The notes beneath the pieces are model-generated. The model was not told the DNA's origin. It worked only from the letters and a program-made list of their open reading frames with translations, and made no database searches. From Pratylenchus scribneri (taxonomy: Eukaryota > Nematoda > Chromadorea > Rhabditida > Pratylenchidae): 64,000 bases of DNA. The translations under genes and the position numbers were made by a program. Of this stretch, positions 46,106-58,441 are shown piece after piece. The number at the start of each line of letters is the position of its first letter. The stretch's first letter is position 1. The stretch is from positions 806,001-870,000 of the forward strand of contig JAQSEB010000011.1 in assembly GCA_030063045.1 (NCBI GenBank). Reading direction: 5' to 3'.

Positions 46106-46705
46106 ATGTTAGCTATAATCAAATTTGTTACAATCCATTGGTACTTATCTTTTTCAATTGGCACTCCCCTTTCCTCCTTTTTCCAATGGCATTTCCCTTC
46201 CCCAATAGAACAATTCTATCGCCCCTATGGCACAGCTTCATCGTCGAATGCATAGCTTTTCTCGGCTTTGGCACGGCTAATTACATTGATGGCACAATTT
46301 TTACATCGATGGTACGGCTAAATACATTGATGGCACAACTTTTATATCGATGGCACGGCTAATTTTTGCTTATAAAATCCCCTACGCCCTTGTTTAGCCT
46401 AATTTTCCCTTCATTCACTTATCTGCCAGTAACTTGCTCAGATTAAAAATTTTCGAAAAGCCGATGCCAGAATCGGATCCGGCATGGTCGAAAACTCCAG
46501 TGTAGACTAAATTTGGCACTAAATTGCTTAGTACAATGTTGGAATTAATAAAAAACCAAATAGGCAAAAATTATAGGCAAAAAGACGGAAAATAGCAGGA
46601 TAGGCAAAATGAAATAAAATAGGGGGATAGGCAAAACGAAAATAGGCGAAACGAAAATAGGCAAAACGAAAGCAAATAGCAGGATAGGCAGATTGACATA
46701 GCACC

Positions 46706-46713
46706 TATTTTTG
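46706..46713. repeat. Target-site duplication, right copy (TATTTTTG)
   Basis: Identical to the left copy at 45407-45414. Confidence 0.85.
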
Positions 46714-47019
46714 TCATCTAAAATCTTTAGTTAGCCTCATCTCAACTCTCGATCTCGACTAATCTCGATGTAATGCATTATTAATATTTTCAACCAAATT
46801 CCCCATCAAAATTGGACACAATTAGTAAAATTATCGGGCATTAAATTTGTAAAGCATCGAAAATATTCCAGATTTTCTAGAGGGGATGATCATTTATTTA
46901 ATTGAAGAATTTCTAAAATTTATTGGAAATTTTGAGAATGTTAAAAATAAAGATTAGAAAGCTTCAAATTTTATTATTTACTGCAAAATAAATTGCAAAA
47001 TATTAAGAGAAAATAATGT

Positions 47020-48084
47020 TTAATTTTCCATTTTTATTTCCGTATTGCTTTCATTCGATTGTTGTGCCCATTCCTGATTCTGTTGATGAGCATTTTTTTG
47101 GTTTTCTTGTTCCATTTTGGCAATTTTATTGGGCAGAGATTCGTCCAATTCATCGACCTTTAATTCTTTTTTATATAAAAAAAGAGAAATATATTTCACT
47201 TACGCTCACAATGAAATTACGCTCTACGGGGATTGATGGCTCCTCTTCTTCAACAATAAGAATATTTTCATCGATACCTTCACAAAATTATTTACAAAAT
47301 TAAATAACATCAATTTTTGCTAAACCGACCTGTTGTTCGAAGTCCTTCTTCTGTTATTGTTGTGACCTAAAATAGTAAATTAATATCTGATTGAATTATT
47401 TTTGAACATTTTACCACGTTTATATTCTTCTCGATTGCTCGAAGAAATACACCAGTTTTATGGTAATGCTTCATTGGTTGAGTCATAAGTTCGCAAAGTC
47501 TTTAAGTGTGCGTTGAATTAATAAATATGATTAAAATATCTACCTTTGTATTGTGAATGGTGTTCCCTGGAATTCATTGGCCTTATTCATAATGAATTGT
47601 TTGCATTCATTCAACTCTTCATTATTGATTAATGCCTCCTTTAAATGATCGTCTTTTTGCCCTTCCGCCTCAATAATATGCATATCATCCATAACAGTCT
47701 GTTTTTTAAATTTGGAATTATTTTTAATTAAATAATTTATTTACTTTTAATTTCCAAATGAATGCCGGCCGAATTAATTCCCAAGGAAGATGCGGTCTTC
47801 CGGTGCGCGAAATGAACACGAAAAATTCATCCACCAATGGATTGGAGGAACGCGTAAATTCATCGTCATTTCTTATTGGGATATCCGATGGTTGCTAAAA
47901 AAACTAAATTTATAATTTAATTTGGAATAAATTCAACCTCGGTGGGAGGGTCGAATGTTTCCAATGCTTGCCGATATTCCTCCACAGTGTGAAAAATAAT
48001 TTCCTCATCTGTTGATGAACTGGCTGGTTCCGTTGTGGATGATTGAACTTGTTGTTCAGCAGAGGCAGATAATTGTATTGTCAT
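47020..48084 (-). CDS. ppfr-2: Protein phosphatase 4 regulatory subunit 2 (PPP4R2)
   Basis: Regulatory subunit of the PP4 Ser/Thr phosphatase complex, acting in DNA damage response and centrosome function. The start ATG at 48084 gives MTIQLSASAEQQVQ. Matches to human PPP4R2 are clear: SSNPLVDEFFVFISRTGRPH and WELIRPAFIWKLKTVMDDMH, then FQGTPFTIQRLCELMTQP and TGVFLRAIEKNINVVTTI, the latter close to human FNGIPFTIQRLCELLTDP and DKFLRGVEKNVMVV. The last exon, VDELDESLPNKIAKMEQENQ, ends in a Gln/Asn-rich tail with TAA at 47020. About six exons. The ATG is 289 bp downstream of the VPS15 stop on the same strand. Confidence 0.88.
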
Positions 48085-48373
48085 TTTCCAAATATTAAAT
48101 TAATTAATTAATTAATTGTTTAATTTAATTGATTAAAATTGAAATAAATATTTGTTGATTAAATAAAATAATAAAATATTAATAAACATTTAATTTTAAT
48201 GGATTTATCACACATCATTTGTAATAATATTTCAAAAAATATGAATAATATGGATTTTGGGGAAGATGGTCTTTGGTAAAAATATAAACAATTTTATAAA
48301 TGAAAATTGCACTAATTAATTAATAATTAGTAAATGGGAAGAAAATACTCGTATGAATGAATGAATGATGAGA

Positions 48374-51300
48374 TTAACATATTTTCCACAATTTGATGAC
48401 TCCTTCTCTTCCCGAGGAAATCAATAAATCCGGATAAATTGAAAGTAAATCGGTTATTCCATCCCAGTGCACTTCCGGAACTTGCTGGGTCATTCTTTGT
48501 CCTCCTCCAATTTTCTCGCTCATTCCACCAATTTGATCATTTCCATTCATTTGTGTGGCCAATTGACTTCGATCCTCTACCTGGATCCGGAGAACACTGT
48601 CCCGGAATTTGACTTGTCGATAAACAATTCTGGCCGCCTTCAATTGTTGTAAATCATCGATTTTCTCCATTAAAGGCAAATGCCGTCGATATGGACCACA
48701 CAAATAGGCAGACGCATCGGCGTTACGCAAATTCCAGCAACGAATACTTCCTAAAATATTAATTAATTTTTTTTAATCAATCTGTTAAAATTACCTTCAG
48801 AATCACCAGTAAAAATTTGTTGTTCACCGTAAAGGGCAGAAAGGGCCACAGCGGTGGAAACAATTTCATTCTAAATTTGTAAAATATTACAAAATGTTTA
48901 TTCTTTTTAGGTTTATACTTTATAGACCAACGGGGTTTCGGCACTTGGCCAAAACACGTCAATTCGACTTTGGGAGGACAAATCCCAGAGTGATAATTCG
49001 GCCTCCCTTGAACAATTTGTCAATGCCAAATTGCAACGAGAACCATTTGGCAGTGGCCAACACCGGAGGGGAATAATTCGGTCGGATGGATGGGACCAAG
49101 TGGCCACTTCGAGTCCAGAAAATCTAAAATAAAATAAAATAATCAAAAAAATTTGAATGAACCTCAAATCCCAAAGAAGCATATTTTTGGTGGTCGCCGA
49201 ACTGGCGGTCAGCAACATCCACTGTTGATTGACCGAATCCACGCAAAATGAGGTCAAAAGGCCATAACTATTTTTCACTTGTCTCTGCCAAACCGACGAC
49301 AATTCAATCGTATTTCGACCCTTTTTTGGTGCAACTCTACAAAAAATAAAATGAATTAATTCAAATTCAACCCAAAATTGTGGATTTAACCTTAAATCAT
49401 AGCAAAAAACACTGCTATGGTGGGTGATGGCATAAATCAAATGTTCAACACAATAAAGGTCGCTGACGGGCCCCTCCTGTTCCCGGTCCAATTGAATTGA
49501 TTTGAGCAAATGTTTTCGCTCAATGTCGAACATTTGGATGGAAGCATCAGCACAGGCCATCACCAAATGGCCGCCACGGTCGCCCATAAACCCGCAAGCA
49601 TTGATTGGATGTGCTAAAATCACACTTAAACAAATTGATTTTATTCGAAAATTACAATATCGAAGAGTGTCCAATGACATTGAAGCCGGTTGTGATTGAT
49701 TTTGTAAAGAGGAGGTGGACCAAATTTTCACGGATTTGTCCACACTTGAACTGGCAAAGTATTCTTGATTTGGATGCGCCGATAATCTTAATAAAGAGAT
49801 TAATTTTAAATTAAATTATAAATAAATAAACCTTGTGATTTTTGCTGAATGTTCATGCATATGGGCCAGCAATCGAATATTTGGCCTCCTTGCCAGGCAC
49901 CATCGATCTTTTGCTCCCATTTCGGCATTGGATCCACCAACTTTTTGCTCTGCTGTTGTTTTTCCTTTACTATTTTCATCCAATGAAGCGGCGGCAATTC
50001 TTTCGGCAATTTCCGAATTCGTTTCACCCGCATTTGTTGTTATCCTCTTTTGGTCCGCATAACGTTGTTGTTTATGGCGAAGTGTTTCGCTCAGCAAAAT
50101 TCGGGCCGACGATGAATCATCTTTAATTAATTATTTTAATATTGATTTATTGATTTTTTACCATTATTTCGGCTCAATCGATAATTTTCGGCACTTAAAT
50201 CCACAATTTGTGCCGGTTCAATCAATTCGGATGCATTGAATAATGTATGCTGTGTTCCGTGTTGGTCAATGAAAAAATGGCTGGCCGTCAATTCCTTCTT
50301 CCCTCGTCGATGAATTCCACTCTCCAAATCGAATATTTTCCTCCGAACTTTGCTTCCTTTTAAATCTCTCAAATTAATTCTGGCCAATTCTGAATATTTT
50401 TCACTGCAAGAATAACTGAAAAAACCAATTTTAATCAAATTATTTTCGCTTACGATCCTCTGAATTTGTCCATCTTGCCCAATAAATATTTAAATGAAAT
50501 TAATTTATCCTCCAATTCATCGTCCATTCCCATATTTTGTAATTTTTTCATCACCGAATCCAATTTTTTAGTCTCTTTTTGATTTTGATGAGTCGCAAAA
50601 AACAGTGAATTTTTTCCTCCGCCCAATTTTTCCAGCATTCTTCTTTCTTCAATGGCCGAAATTATTTCAATTGAATTTGATTGTTCTAAAATTGAATTAT
50701 TAATTAATTTAATTATAATTTAATTTACTGATGAGAAAATCCCAAATTTGTCGGCTAATCGATGGTTTCAATGTTTCATAAATAACATCGCCACAATTTA
50801 GCCGAATTAAATGCTCTTTGAGGAATGGCCTGACCAACGGTGTTAATTTGCAATAAATGTCGGCAATTGAGAATGTGCAATCAAAAATGGTCAAAATATT
50901 AACCACAGAAATTCGGAGCCAATTATTCTAAAAAAAATAAATAAATTAAATTTATTATTTAATTACCGGATGAACCAAAAATGGTACGAGGTTGGGAAGA
51001 AGATCACAAATTACATTTTTGGCCAATAATTGTTTTGAGCAAAGTGAATAAATGCATTTCAATGATTCCAAAACCACAAATTCCTCACTGTCCTGTAGGC
51101 CTTGTTGGAGGAATGGTTTCAATTTGTTGGTTCTATTTTGGCCCAAATGCTTGGCCAAAATTGGAAATGCCTCAAAAAACGTTGCCCGAATTCGCCAATC
51201 ATTTTTGTCATTCAAAAGGCTGATCATATGCATTAAAACGTCGGTGACCCGTTGAGGGCCAAAAAATTGGCAAAGTAAATCCAAATTTTTGCATTCAAAT

Positions 51301-53350
51301 AAACACCGGCGGACTTCATTTTCGGATCCGCATAAAGTCACGAAAAATTCATTTATTGTGTCCTAAAATGCCAAATTAGGATTTAAATTGAATATAAAAT
51401 AACCTGTAAAGCTTGCCATTCAGTCTCCAATAAATGTTGTTTTTCTTTACTCAAAAATTGTTCCAATCGATTTTGTGGCGGAGAATTTTGATCCATCAAA
51501 TTATTGTACGGTGATTCACTTCGAAGACGGGCAACATTCACTTCAAAAAATCTAAAATTATTATTTATTTAAAATAAATAATTTATTTTTACTTTGTTGA
51601 AATTCTCGCAAATTGGCCCAAATTTTCGGCCAAAGTTATTTTCACGAAAGTTGATGGATCCGAAATAACCAATTTCTAAAATATTTGGGCTAATTTTATT
51701 TGTTGAATATTCCAAACCATTTTAGGGAAAATAAAATCCAAAAGACGGCATTCATCGGAAGGAATTATTGAATCGGTGAGACAAAGAATTTCCTTCAAAA
51801 TAATCAACGATTCGGCCCGAACAAGCGAAAAATGGTCGGAAAGGGAATTCACCAAATAGGGAATAATCCTCTCATAAACAATCGAAGTTGAGGTTATTTT
51901 GGCCAATTCATAAAGAAGCGAAATTGAATCCTTAAAAAAGTAAATTAATTCATTTTAATCCAAAGAATTTTACCATTTTTGATGTGAGTGAACGGCAATT
52001 TCGGAGGGCAGAGCAAATAATATTTACAAAAAGGACAGAAATTGGAGTGGATTCGGGATGGCGAAGCAATGCCAAGAAATTGTCCCTTTCCACAAATAAT
52101 CTGTTAATTAATTTTAAATTAATAAATCCAATTAAAGTTCTAACTTTGTAATTAATGCATCGGATGTTGGCTGATCTTGAAGTTCTTTGAAATAATTGTA
52201 TAAATATTTTTCAAAAATTGGCGGAAATAAAGCAGGCGAAGAACATGGACAAAACTAAATTTTAATTTATTATCGAGTGATAATTAAAATTAATTTTACA
52301 TTTAAAAATTCCTCTCTCCTTCTTTTTGGATTTCTATCCAACATTATTCCAATTAGTGGACGAAATTCCTCTTCCGGAATTTGTGCCAGCACTTTTTTCA
52401 AATATTGTTGTGCCTCATTTTCGTCCATATGTTTATAATCGATGGCTTGCGGCAAATTGAATGCAATTTGTCGGCCATCCGTGAATAATTCCACCAGCAA
52501 ACATCCCATCGAAAAAATGTCCATTGCTTCGGTTAATCCTTCGTAAAAATTGCCAAAATCAATGCCGTTGTGGTGTTGATCCACCGCCGAAATATTCTCA
52601 TTATTTTTGAATCTTTCCGGTGCCAAATAGCAAAACCGTCGGCGACTTGTGTCGAAAAAGAATGTAAAATCGGATGGATTATCCTAAAATGGAAATTAAA
52701 TATAATTAAATTAAATTAAATTTACATATGGCAGTAAAGTTGGTTTGAATGGCGCAAAATCGGTCAATTGGATCCAAAGGGAGGAAGAGACGAGAACATT
52801 TTGTGTTTTTATGTCGCCATGTTTGACCCGGGCAATTTTCAATTGGGCCAATGCCTTCAAAAGTTGAAAGGCAATCCAACATTTTTCAATGGCACAAAGG
52901 AATGGGCGGGTGCTGAGACGATCGTAGAGTGTTGATTTGTAAAAAGGACGGCAAAGAATGGCAGAACGGGCGGTAACCTAATTTATTTTTGAATTTAAAA
53001 ATATATTGAAAATTGAATTAATTTTTGGAATATTACATAAACTTTGCTGAATGGTGCACAATTTCGATGGTTAAGAAGATTGCGGCAAATTTGCAGCAAT
53101 TGTTCTTGATAGAAGTCAACTTGAAAGGATTGGTCGGGTAGAACGAACACTTTGACCACCAATGGTTCATCGGCATGTTCTGCCCTGGCCACTTTCATGA
53201 AACGAGTCGAACCAAGACTAAAAAATAATTAATTTGGAGTTGATTTAATGAACAGATTTACCTTGTTACATATTTGAGATCAGGAACTTCGGCAATATAG
53301 CTCTCAAATGGCAATAATTGATTGGCAATAGAGGTTTGAACATTTCCCAT
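48374..53350 (-). CDS. vps-15: VPS15 / PIK3R4, regulatory pseudokinase of class III PI3-kinase
   Basis: Scaffold of the VPS34 lipid kinase complexes in autophagy and endosomal sorting. The start ATG at 53350 gives MGNVQTSIANQLLPFESYIA, with the conserved N-terminal Gly for myristoylation. Domains in order: a kinase-like domain (SLGSTRFMKVARAEHADEPL; KHGDIKTQNVLV with His-Gly-Asp as in VPS15; TDFAPFKP; DTSRRRFCYLAPERF); a helix-repeat (HEAT) region through 51900-50450, for example NDKNDWRIRATFFEAFPILA; and a C-terminal WD40 domain from about 50000 (NIRLLAHMHEHSAKI, DKSVKIWSTSS, SSGREGVIKLWKIC, stop at 48374). Full length by comparison with the human protein, spread over about 17-18 exons. It probably shares a transcript with the AFG1-like gene 175 bp upstream. 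Confidence 0.95.
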
Positions 53351-53525
53351 TATTTCTTGTTTAACTTTAATTATAATTATTATTTAAATAAAAATATTAA
53401 TAAAGTATTTGTGGAACAAACACATATATAAATATTATGAGTATTAATTACAAATAAATTTCTCATTTTTATACAATAAATGTTTTATCAATAAAATAAA
53501 GCTAATTGAGTAATTCCTATTTCCT

Positions 53526-55277
53526 TTATGATGGTTTTCGATGTGCCAAATATGCTTCAGTTCTCATTTCAATTAGTCTGGAAATTGTGCGTGAATAGGC
53601 GAATAATTCCTCCGACCCGCTGAACACATTTGCCGAAGCAGCCTCCCATAATAAAATATAATTAATTAAATAAATAATTAATAATTAAATTATACTTCTC
53701 TTTCATTCACATTCAAATCATCCATCAAAATTCTCTGTGAATCACTCAATGTTGATTTTTGGTGGTCAAATTGAAATAAATGTTCCAAATCTGTTTCGGC
53801 TGAACAAATAATTCGCACTTTTTGGTCATAAAATGTGTCAATGAGAGTGATGAAACGACGAGCCTCACTCAAGCGAAGATGGTTGAGGATTGGAATATTT
53901 CTGAATAATTATTAAACATTAATGTTTATTCGGACAATTCAAACCTAATCAAAACAGTGTGAAAGACACGGGCAATTGCCATATAATCATTGGAACTCAA
54001 TGGACGGGCACAAAGTTCGTCAAAATGTAAATCAACGACCCTTCCACAACATTTCTCCAATTTTAGTGTTCTTCCCAAAATGCTAATTGTTTTGGGGCCA
54101 ACAACTGAATTTATGGGAATTTAATCCGAATTAATTAATAATTAAACCATCATTTTCCTTTGAACACAATAATTTGAATATATTGTCCATTTTCAGTTGG
54201 GTTTCCTCCCCAATTCCAACAAAAAACATTCCTTCGGCTTGTGTTGCAGTCTTAACAAATTAATTTATTGTCACAATTTCAAGGCTTACCTTTCTGTAAT
54301 CAATTTCGGAATCCAAACAAATTACATTGCATTTTTGTTCCAATAAATGAATAAATGGAATAAATTGGTTCCTCTGTAATCCATTCTTGTATAAATCTTT
54401 TGGTGGGCGATTTGAAGTGCTAAAACAATGAATTAATGAATGATTATTTTTTAAAATAAATTTACGCGACTAGAACGAGTCCTCGTGAAAATAATTCAGT
54501 GAATAATCTCTTCAAAATCATCGCATCGGCAATATCCACAACTTGGAATTCATCAAAACAAAAAAGCACCGCCCTTTGAATAATTTCATCAGCCAATTGA
54601 GGAATATGATCAGAATGGGTTGATGAATTCAGTTTTAAACGATGTAAATCTGAAATATTGCATTTAGGATGAATTTCAATGGTAATTTTACCTTTATGAA
54701 ATTGCTGCATAAATTGATGAAAATGAATTCTTTCTCGTCGTTCAAATGGAACAGATTCATAAAATAAATCCATTAGCATTGTTTTTCCTCCACCTAAAAT
54801 TGGTTAATGAGATAAAAACAATTTAATAGTTTAAACCTACAGCTCCATGCAAATAAATACCACTTGGTGCCAAGGATGAAATATTTTTATTTGGAAGCGG
54901 CAAAAAGCGAGAAAATAATCTGTTAACTCCACGGATTATTTGAGTTCGATTAAGGCTAGCTTCATTTTGATAATATGGCAAAAGTTGTTGAAAAAGTTGG
55001 TCGAATTGTTGCACAACTTTAATCTTAAATTTTAAAATTAAAAAAGATATTTCAGTAAATTATAATTATACTTGTTTTTCATCATATTTTAGAACATTAT
55101 TTTGCACATTCAACATATATTTGTCTGAAATTATTGTTGATGAAGATGCATGTTGATACCTATGAATGAAAAGTTGAACTAAAATAAAAAATTAATTGCA
55201 TTTTAATTTAAAAAAATAAAACCTATTTTCTTAATAAATCGATCGGATCCATCTGCATATTTTCGTACAATAATCAT
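53526..55277 (-). CDS. AFG1-like mitochondrial AAA ATPase (AFG1L/LACE1)
   Basis: An AAA ATPase of the inner mitochondrial membrane involved in protein quality control. The start ATG at 55277 gives a basic, presequence-like N-terminus ([18 protein letters not shown]). Walker A is GAVGGGKT, split by an intron near 54790-54837, followed by [20 protein letters not shown]. Walker B is [20 protein letters not shown]. Sensor and downstream motifs are [20 protein letters not shown] and [20 protein letters not shown], then [20 protein letters not shown] and a stop at 53526. Every block has a close counterpart in human AFG1L. The gene is complete. Confidence 0.93.
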
Positions 55278-56025
55278 ATTTTTAGGTAATTTTATTTTAC
55301 TATTAGATTTTGTAATTTTTAATTCTCTAAAAAAATAATGGATGAGATTTGTGGATTTGGGATAGGATATGGATTATTGACAAATATGGCATCTGCCATA
55401 TTTTTGATCATCTCGCCCGCCATATTTTTGAGAACTTGGCAAATTGGACAAATTTTCTCTTTGCGAGGCCATTTTTAGCTGAAATTTTTCGCTGCGCGGC
55501 TAATTTAAACTAAAATTTTTCCCTGCGCTATCATTATTGAGAATTAAAACTTGCGCCATAACTTATAGCCTAGCTGCGCGGGACTCGAATCAAATGCAAA
55601 ACCAATGTCATGAAAGTTTTCAGCACCCTCGATTACTGATTATGATTTGATTGTGATTACCTTACCTACCCTAAACTTTTCATTTTACTAAGTACTTGGC
55701 ATGAATCATACATGATTTCTTGCCTTGCCAAAATTTCCTTCCTACAATTACTGTACTTGTATACCGTATACCAAAATCACGTAAAATCACGTGAATCAAT
55801 AAACTAACTATCTGGCCATGATCAGCACCCTCGAAAACCCCTATGGCCAAAAATTTAGCTCAATCCATCCACACATCTTCGAGAAAATCGGGGGACAAAC
55901 ATATACACATACATCCAAAATTATATGTAGGATATTTGTATAAAAGCAAGCAACATTTGCATATTCTCTCCATTGTTTCCATATCAACATTCCCTATCCC
56001 ATTGTTCAAACATTCCCTATTCCAA
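55278..56025. other. Intergenic with degenerate repeat related to the hAT region
   Basis: Around 55390-55440, GCCATATTTTTGA is repeated. At 55460-55510 AAATTTTTCGCTGCGCGGCT appears, the complement of the GCCGCGCAGCGAAAAATT motif found twice inside the hAT element (8590-8636). This suggests a decayed copy of a related element. It lies between divergent genes. Confidence 0.55.
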
Positions 56026-56774
56026 ATGAATTCCATCAATCCCAAAATGCCAGCATCAAATAACGAAGGAAATACGCAGCTGCCCGAGACCTTGTTGATG
56101 GTATGTTCATTTTTTCCAACAAACTTTCATTTAATATTTGTTCTTTTCCAGAAAAAGACCGAGATGATGAGAATGAATCAGAACTTGGATGTGGACGACC
56201 TTCCCTTCTTGGACTATCGGCCTCAGGTTGGTTTTTGCTTTGTGATTTTTGACCGATATTAATTAATGTCATTTTCAGTTAGCGCAGGAAATTTGTCAAC
56301 TGGACACGGAAGGCGACAAAACGGGCATCATACCAGTTGACCATATTGTGAAAAAAGTTCGGTCAGTTTTTTGAATACAATTATCATTTCCTTCTAATTT
56401 TCAACTTTTAGTGACGTCTACGGCAAAACTCCTCTGGACATGAAGGGAATCGACATCGACTGGACGAAATGGGACGTCACATTGAGGGCAAGAGATCGGC
56501 CGTCTCCATACGATTTCCCGGCATTCCAGCGTCAGGCACAGGAATACGTAAGTTATTCATGACTTTTTTGACAGAAAATCCACAATTTATTTTTCAGAAA
56601 GATTACCAGCGTAACGACAGAAGCAAAGGCGGCAGCAAAGCAACAGGGCTCGAGACCGATCACGGCGGTGTGGCTGGCACAATCCAAAGCGAAGCGGGCA
56701 CAAACAAAACAATAGGAGCGGACATCGACAAGGATTTGTGCAGCGCCGGCGACTATGGATATGATTCAATCTGA
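56026..56774 (+). CDS. Unrecognised small acidic protein, possible EF-hand-like segment
   Basis: Five exons. The start ATG at 56026 (MNSINPKMPASNNEGNTQLP) or the in-frame ATG at 56047 both fit. The middle exons read NQNLDVDDLPFLDYRPQLAQ and EICQLDTEGDKTGIIPVDHI. DTEGDKTGIIPVDHIVKKV has Asp/Glu spacing loosely like an EF-hand loop, but with an extra residue, so calcium binding is uncertain. Then come RDVYGKTPLDMKGIDIDWTK and PSPYDFPAFQRQAQEYKDYQ, and a Gly/Thr-rich end (SAGDYGYDSI, stop at 56774). All four introns are short and phase-consistent, which supports a real gene. Codon use is more GC-rich than its neighbours. Function unknown. Confidence 0.65.
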
Positions 56775-57268
56775 TGTGCAAAAGAATGATGACAGATAGA
56801 TATATTATTCCCCATATATTTCCAATTTTGTTGTGCTTTTTTCATTTTTCCATATGTGATAAAATATATTGTGAATTTGGTTGTAGCATTTCTTGTATTC
56901 TGAAATTGATTCATCAGAATAAGAAAATCATTTTAATGTAAGCGAAAGATGGCATTTATTAAAATAGAAAAGCATTTTTGATTAAATCCTTTTTATTATG
57001 AAACAAGGTGGTTCTATACTCTATACTAATTATTGAACAGAGCTTATTCTTAGCCAAGTGTTTTTAAATTTCTTATAAATTCTTTTGGTATTTTTCATCT
57101 TTTGTTTTTATCCTTGACTACATTTCTCATTCATTTATGCGCGAAAAAAGGGTCAAGGTTTTATTCCCATCTATCTGCCAGCTGATTTATAAAGCAAACG
57201 CATACGAAAGGGGCAATTGATTCAGAAGGAATCAACCTTCAAACCATTTCCTCTTTTGAAAAACAAAA
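56775..57268. other. Intergenic
   Basis: AT-rich spacer between two plus-strand genes. Nothing recognised. Confidence 0.4.
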
Positions 57269-58168
57269 ATGGTTATCCTAAGCAAATTTGAGAAAAATGC
57301 CCAAATTGATGTGAAAGGTCGATTGGCCATCTTTATTGCACTTCTTTTTTTCACATTTTCCTTGGCCTTTTCCGTTTCCTCCTTGCTCACCGATTTTTGG
57401 GTAATTTTCACAAAAAATGAAAGTATTTCCTTCCAAAGATTCATTCTGAAAATATGCTGAGAAATGGAACATTGTCAGCCAACAACAAAATGAACAGTGG
57501 ACTCTTTTTTGGTGTTCGACAACTTGACTGGGCTTTTGGGCCAAAAATGAAGGAATTTTCGAGTCAAAATTGGATTTAAAAAATTATAATTCCATTCTAT
57601 TTTAGTCTTCAATGAGATTCAATCGGGTGTTAGCTTTTTTGACCGTAATTTTTGGTTTGGGATTCTGCTCTCCTCTGGTCTTGGCCTTCTTTGGAATTTG
57701 TCGGGTATTTTTGTGGCAATGCGTAATGCAACATTTGAGGACCATCTTAACAAACGAACGGCACTTGGCCCTCGTGGAATTTGCCTTTGGGCATTTCTCA
57801 CCGGTCATTAAATAAATTTAAATAATCCAATTTTCCTTTCACCCATTTCAGCCATCTCTTATGGCTTTTCCTTATTGTTTTTTTATTATCAATTCCAAAC
57901 AAAAATCCAAAATAATGTTCTTTTGCCAGAGGAAATTTCTGGCAATTTCTCATCTCATAATTGTCAAAGGTAATTTCCATATTTCATTAAAATGTATTTT
58001 CATTAATTTAGTCTTGGCTTTTCATTTTTCCTAATGCTTTGTGCATTTTTTTGCCAAATAATCCCAATGCCTTTCCTTTATTGCACTCTTCATTTTGTTC
58101 AAAAAAGTGGCAAAAAGTCGGATGAGAATGACGAAGTCCAAAAGGACGATTCAGTATTCATTTATTAA
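57269..58168 (+). CDS. Four-pass membrane protein, nematode Clc-like/claudin-like
   Basis: Five exons give a protein with four hydrophobic segments. The first is AIFIALLFFTFSLAFSVSSL after MVILSKFEKNAQIDVKGRL. An extracellular-type loop follows (LFFGVRQLDWAFGPKMKEFS). The second is FWFGILLSSGLGLLWNLSGI, the third GICLWAFLTGAISYGFSLLF (approximate junction), and the fourth GFSFFLMLCAFFCQIIPMPF. The tail is cytoplasmic, basic then acidic (KKSDENDEVQKDDSVFIY), with the stop at 58166. The topology and the GLF.G..Q.DW.FGP loop resemble the nematode Clc-like family, named from motif memory only. Introns lie between 57404 and 58015, each about 45-60 bp. Confidence 0.72.
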
Positions 58169-58441
58169 AAATATTCATTTTATTATTTATATTCTTCCTG
58201 AAAAATTTGCAATTCAAAATTTAGATGTTATAAAAATTCAAGTGATTTATGGGAAAATGAATAAGGAAAATGGAATATATGCATAAATGGGAATATAATT
58301 TGGTAAAAAGGATATTTTTATGAAAAAGTGAAGGGGATTTGCACATATTTTTGGAGTCTTAAATGTTTAAATGAGGGATGGCAGTTTTGTAGATTTGGTT
58401 TAAAAATGCGTCATCAAAGGCTGCCATTATTCCATCAAAGT
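58169..58441. other. Short convergent intergenic region
   Basis: Lies between the stops of the Clc-like gene and the catenin gene. AT-rich, no feature. Confidence 0.5.

Larger units (their letters stand above)
45415..46705. mobile_element. DNA transposon with long repeat-filled inverted termini (non-autonomous, 8-bp TSD)
   Basis: The ends are GGTG...CACC flanked by identical 8-bp TATTTTTG duplications. Each terminus carries about 120-150 bp made of repeats of TTTCGTTTTGCCTAT and variants: 45425-45555 in one orientation and 46555-46698 inverted, including CAATCTGCCTAT and its complement. The interior holds four tandem 20-bp repeats (46030-46100), several TCGATGGCACGGCTAAT-like repeats (46250-46360), and a minus-strand frame at 45739-45990. 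No transposase is recognisable. The 8-bp duplication fits hAT, P or Merlin-like groups; the termini do not settle which. It sits between rpn-7 and the PP4 subunit gene. Confidence 0.85.
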
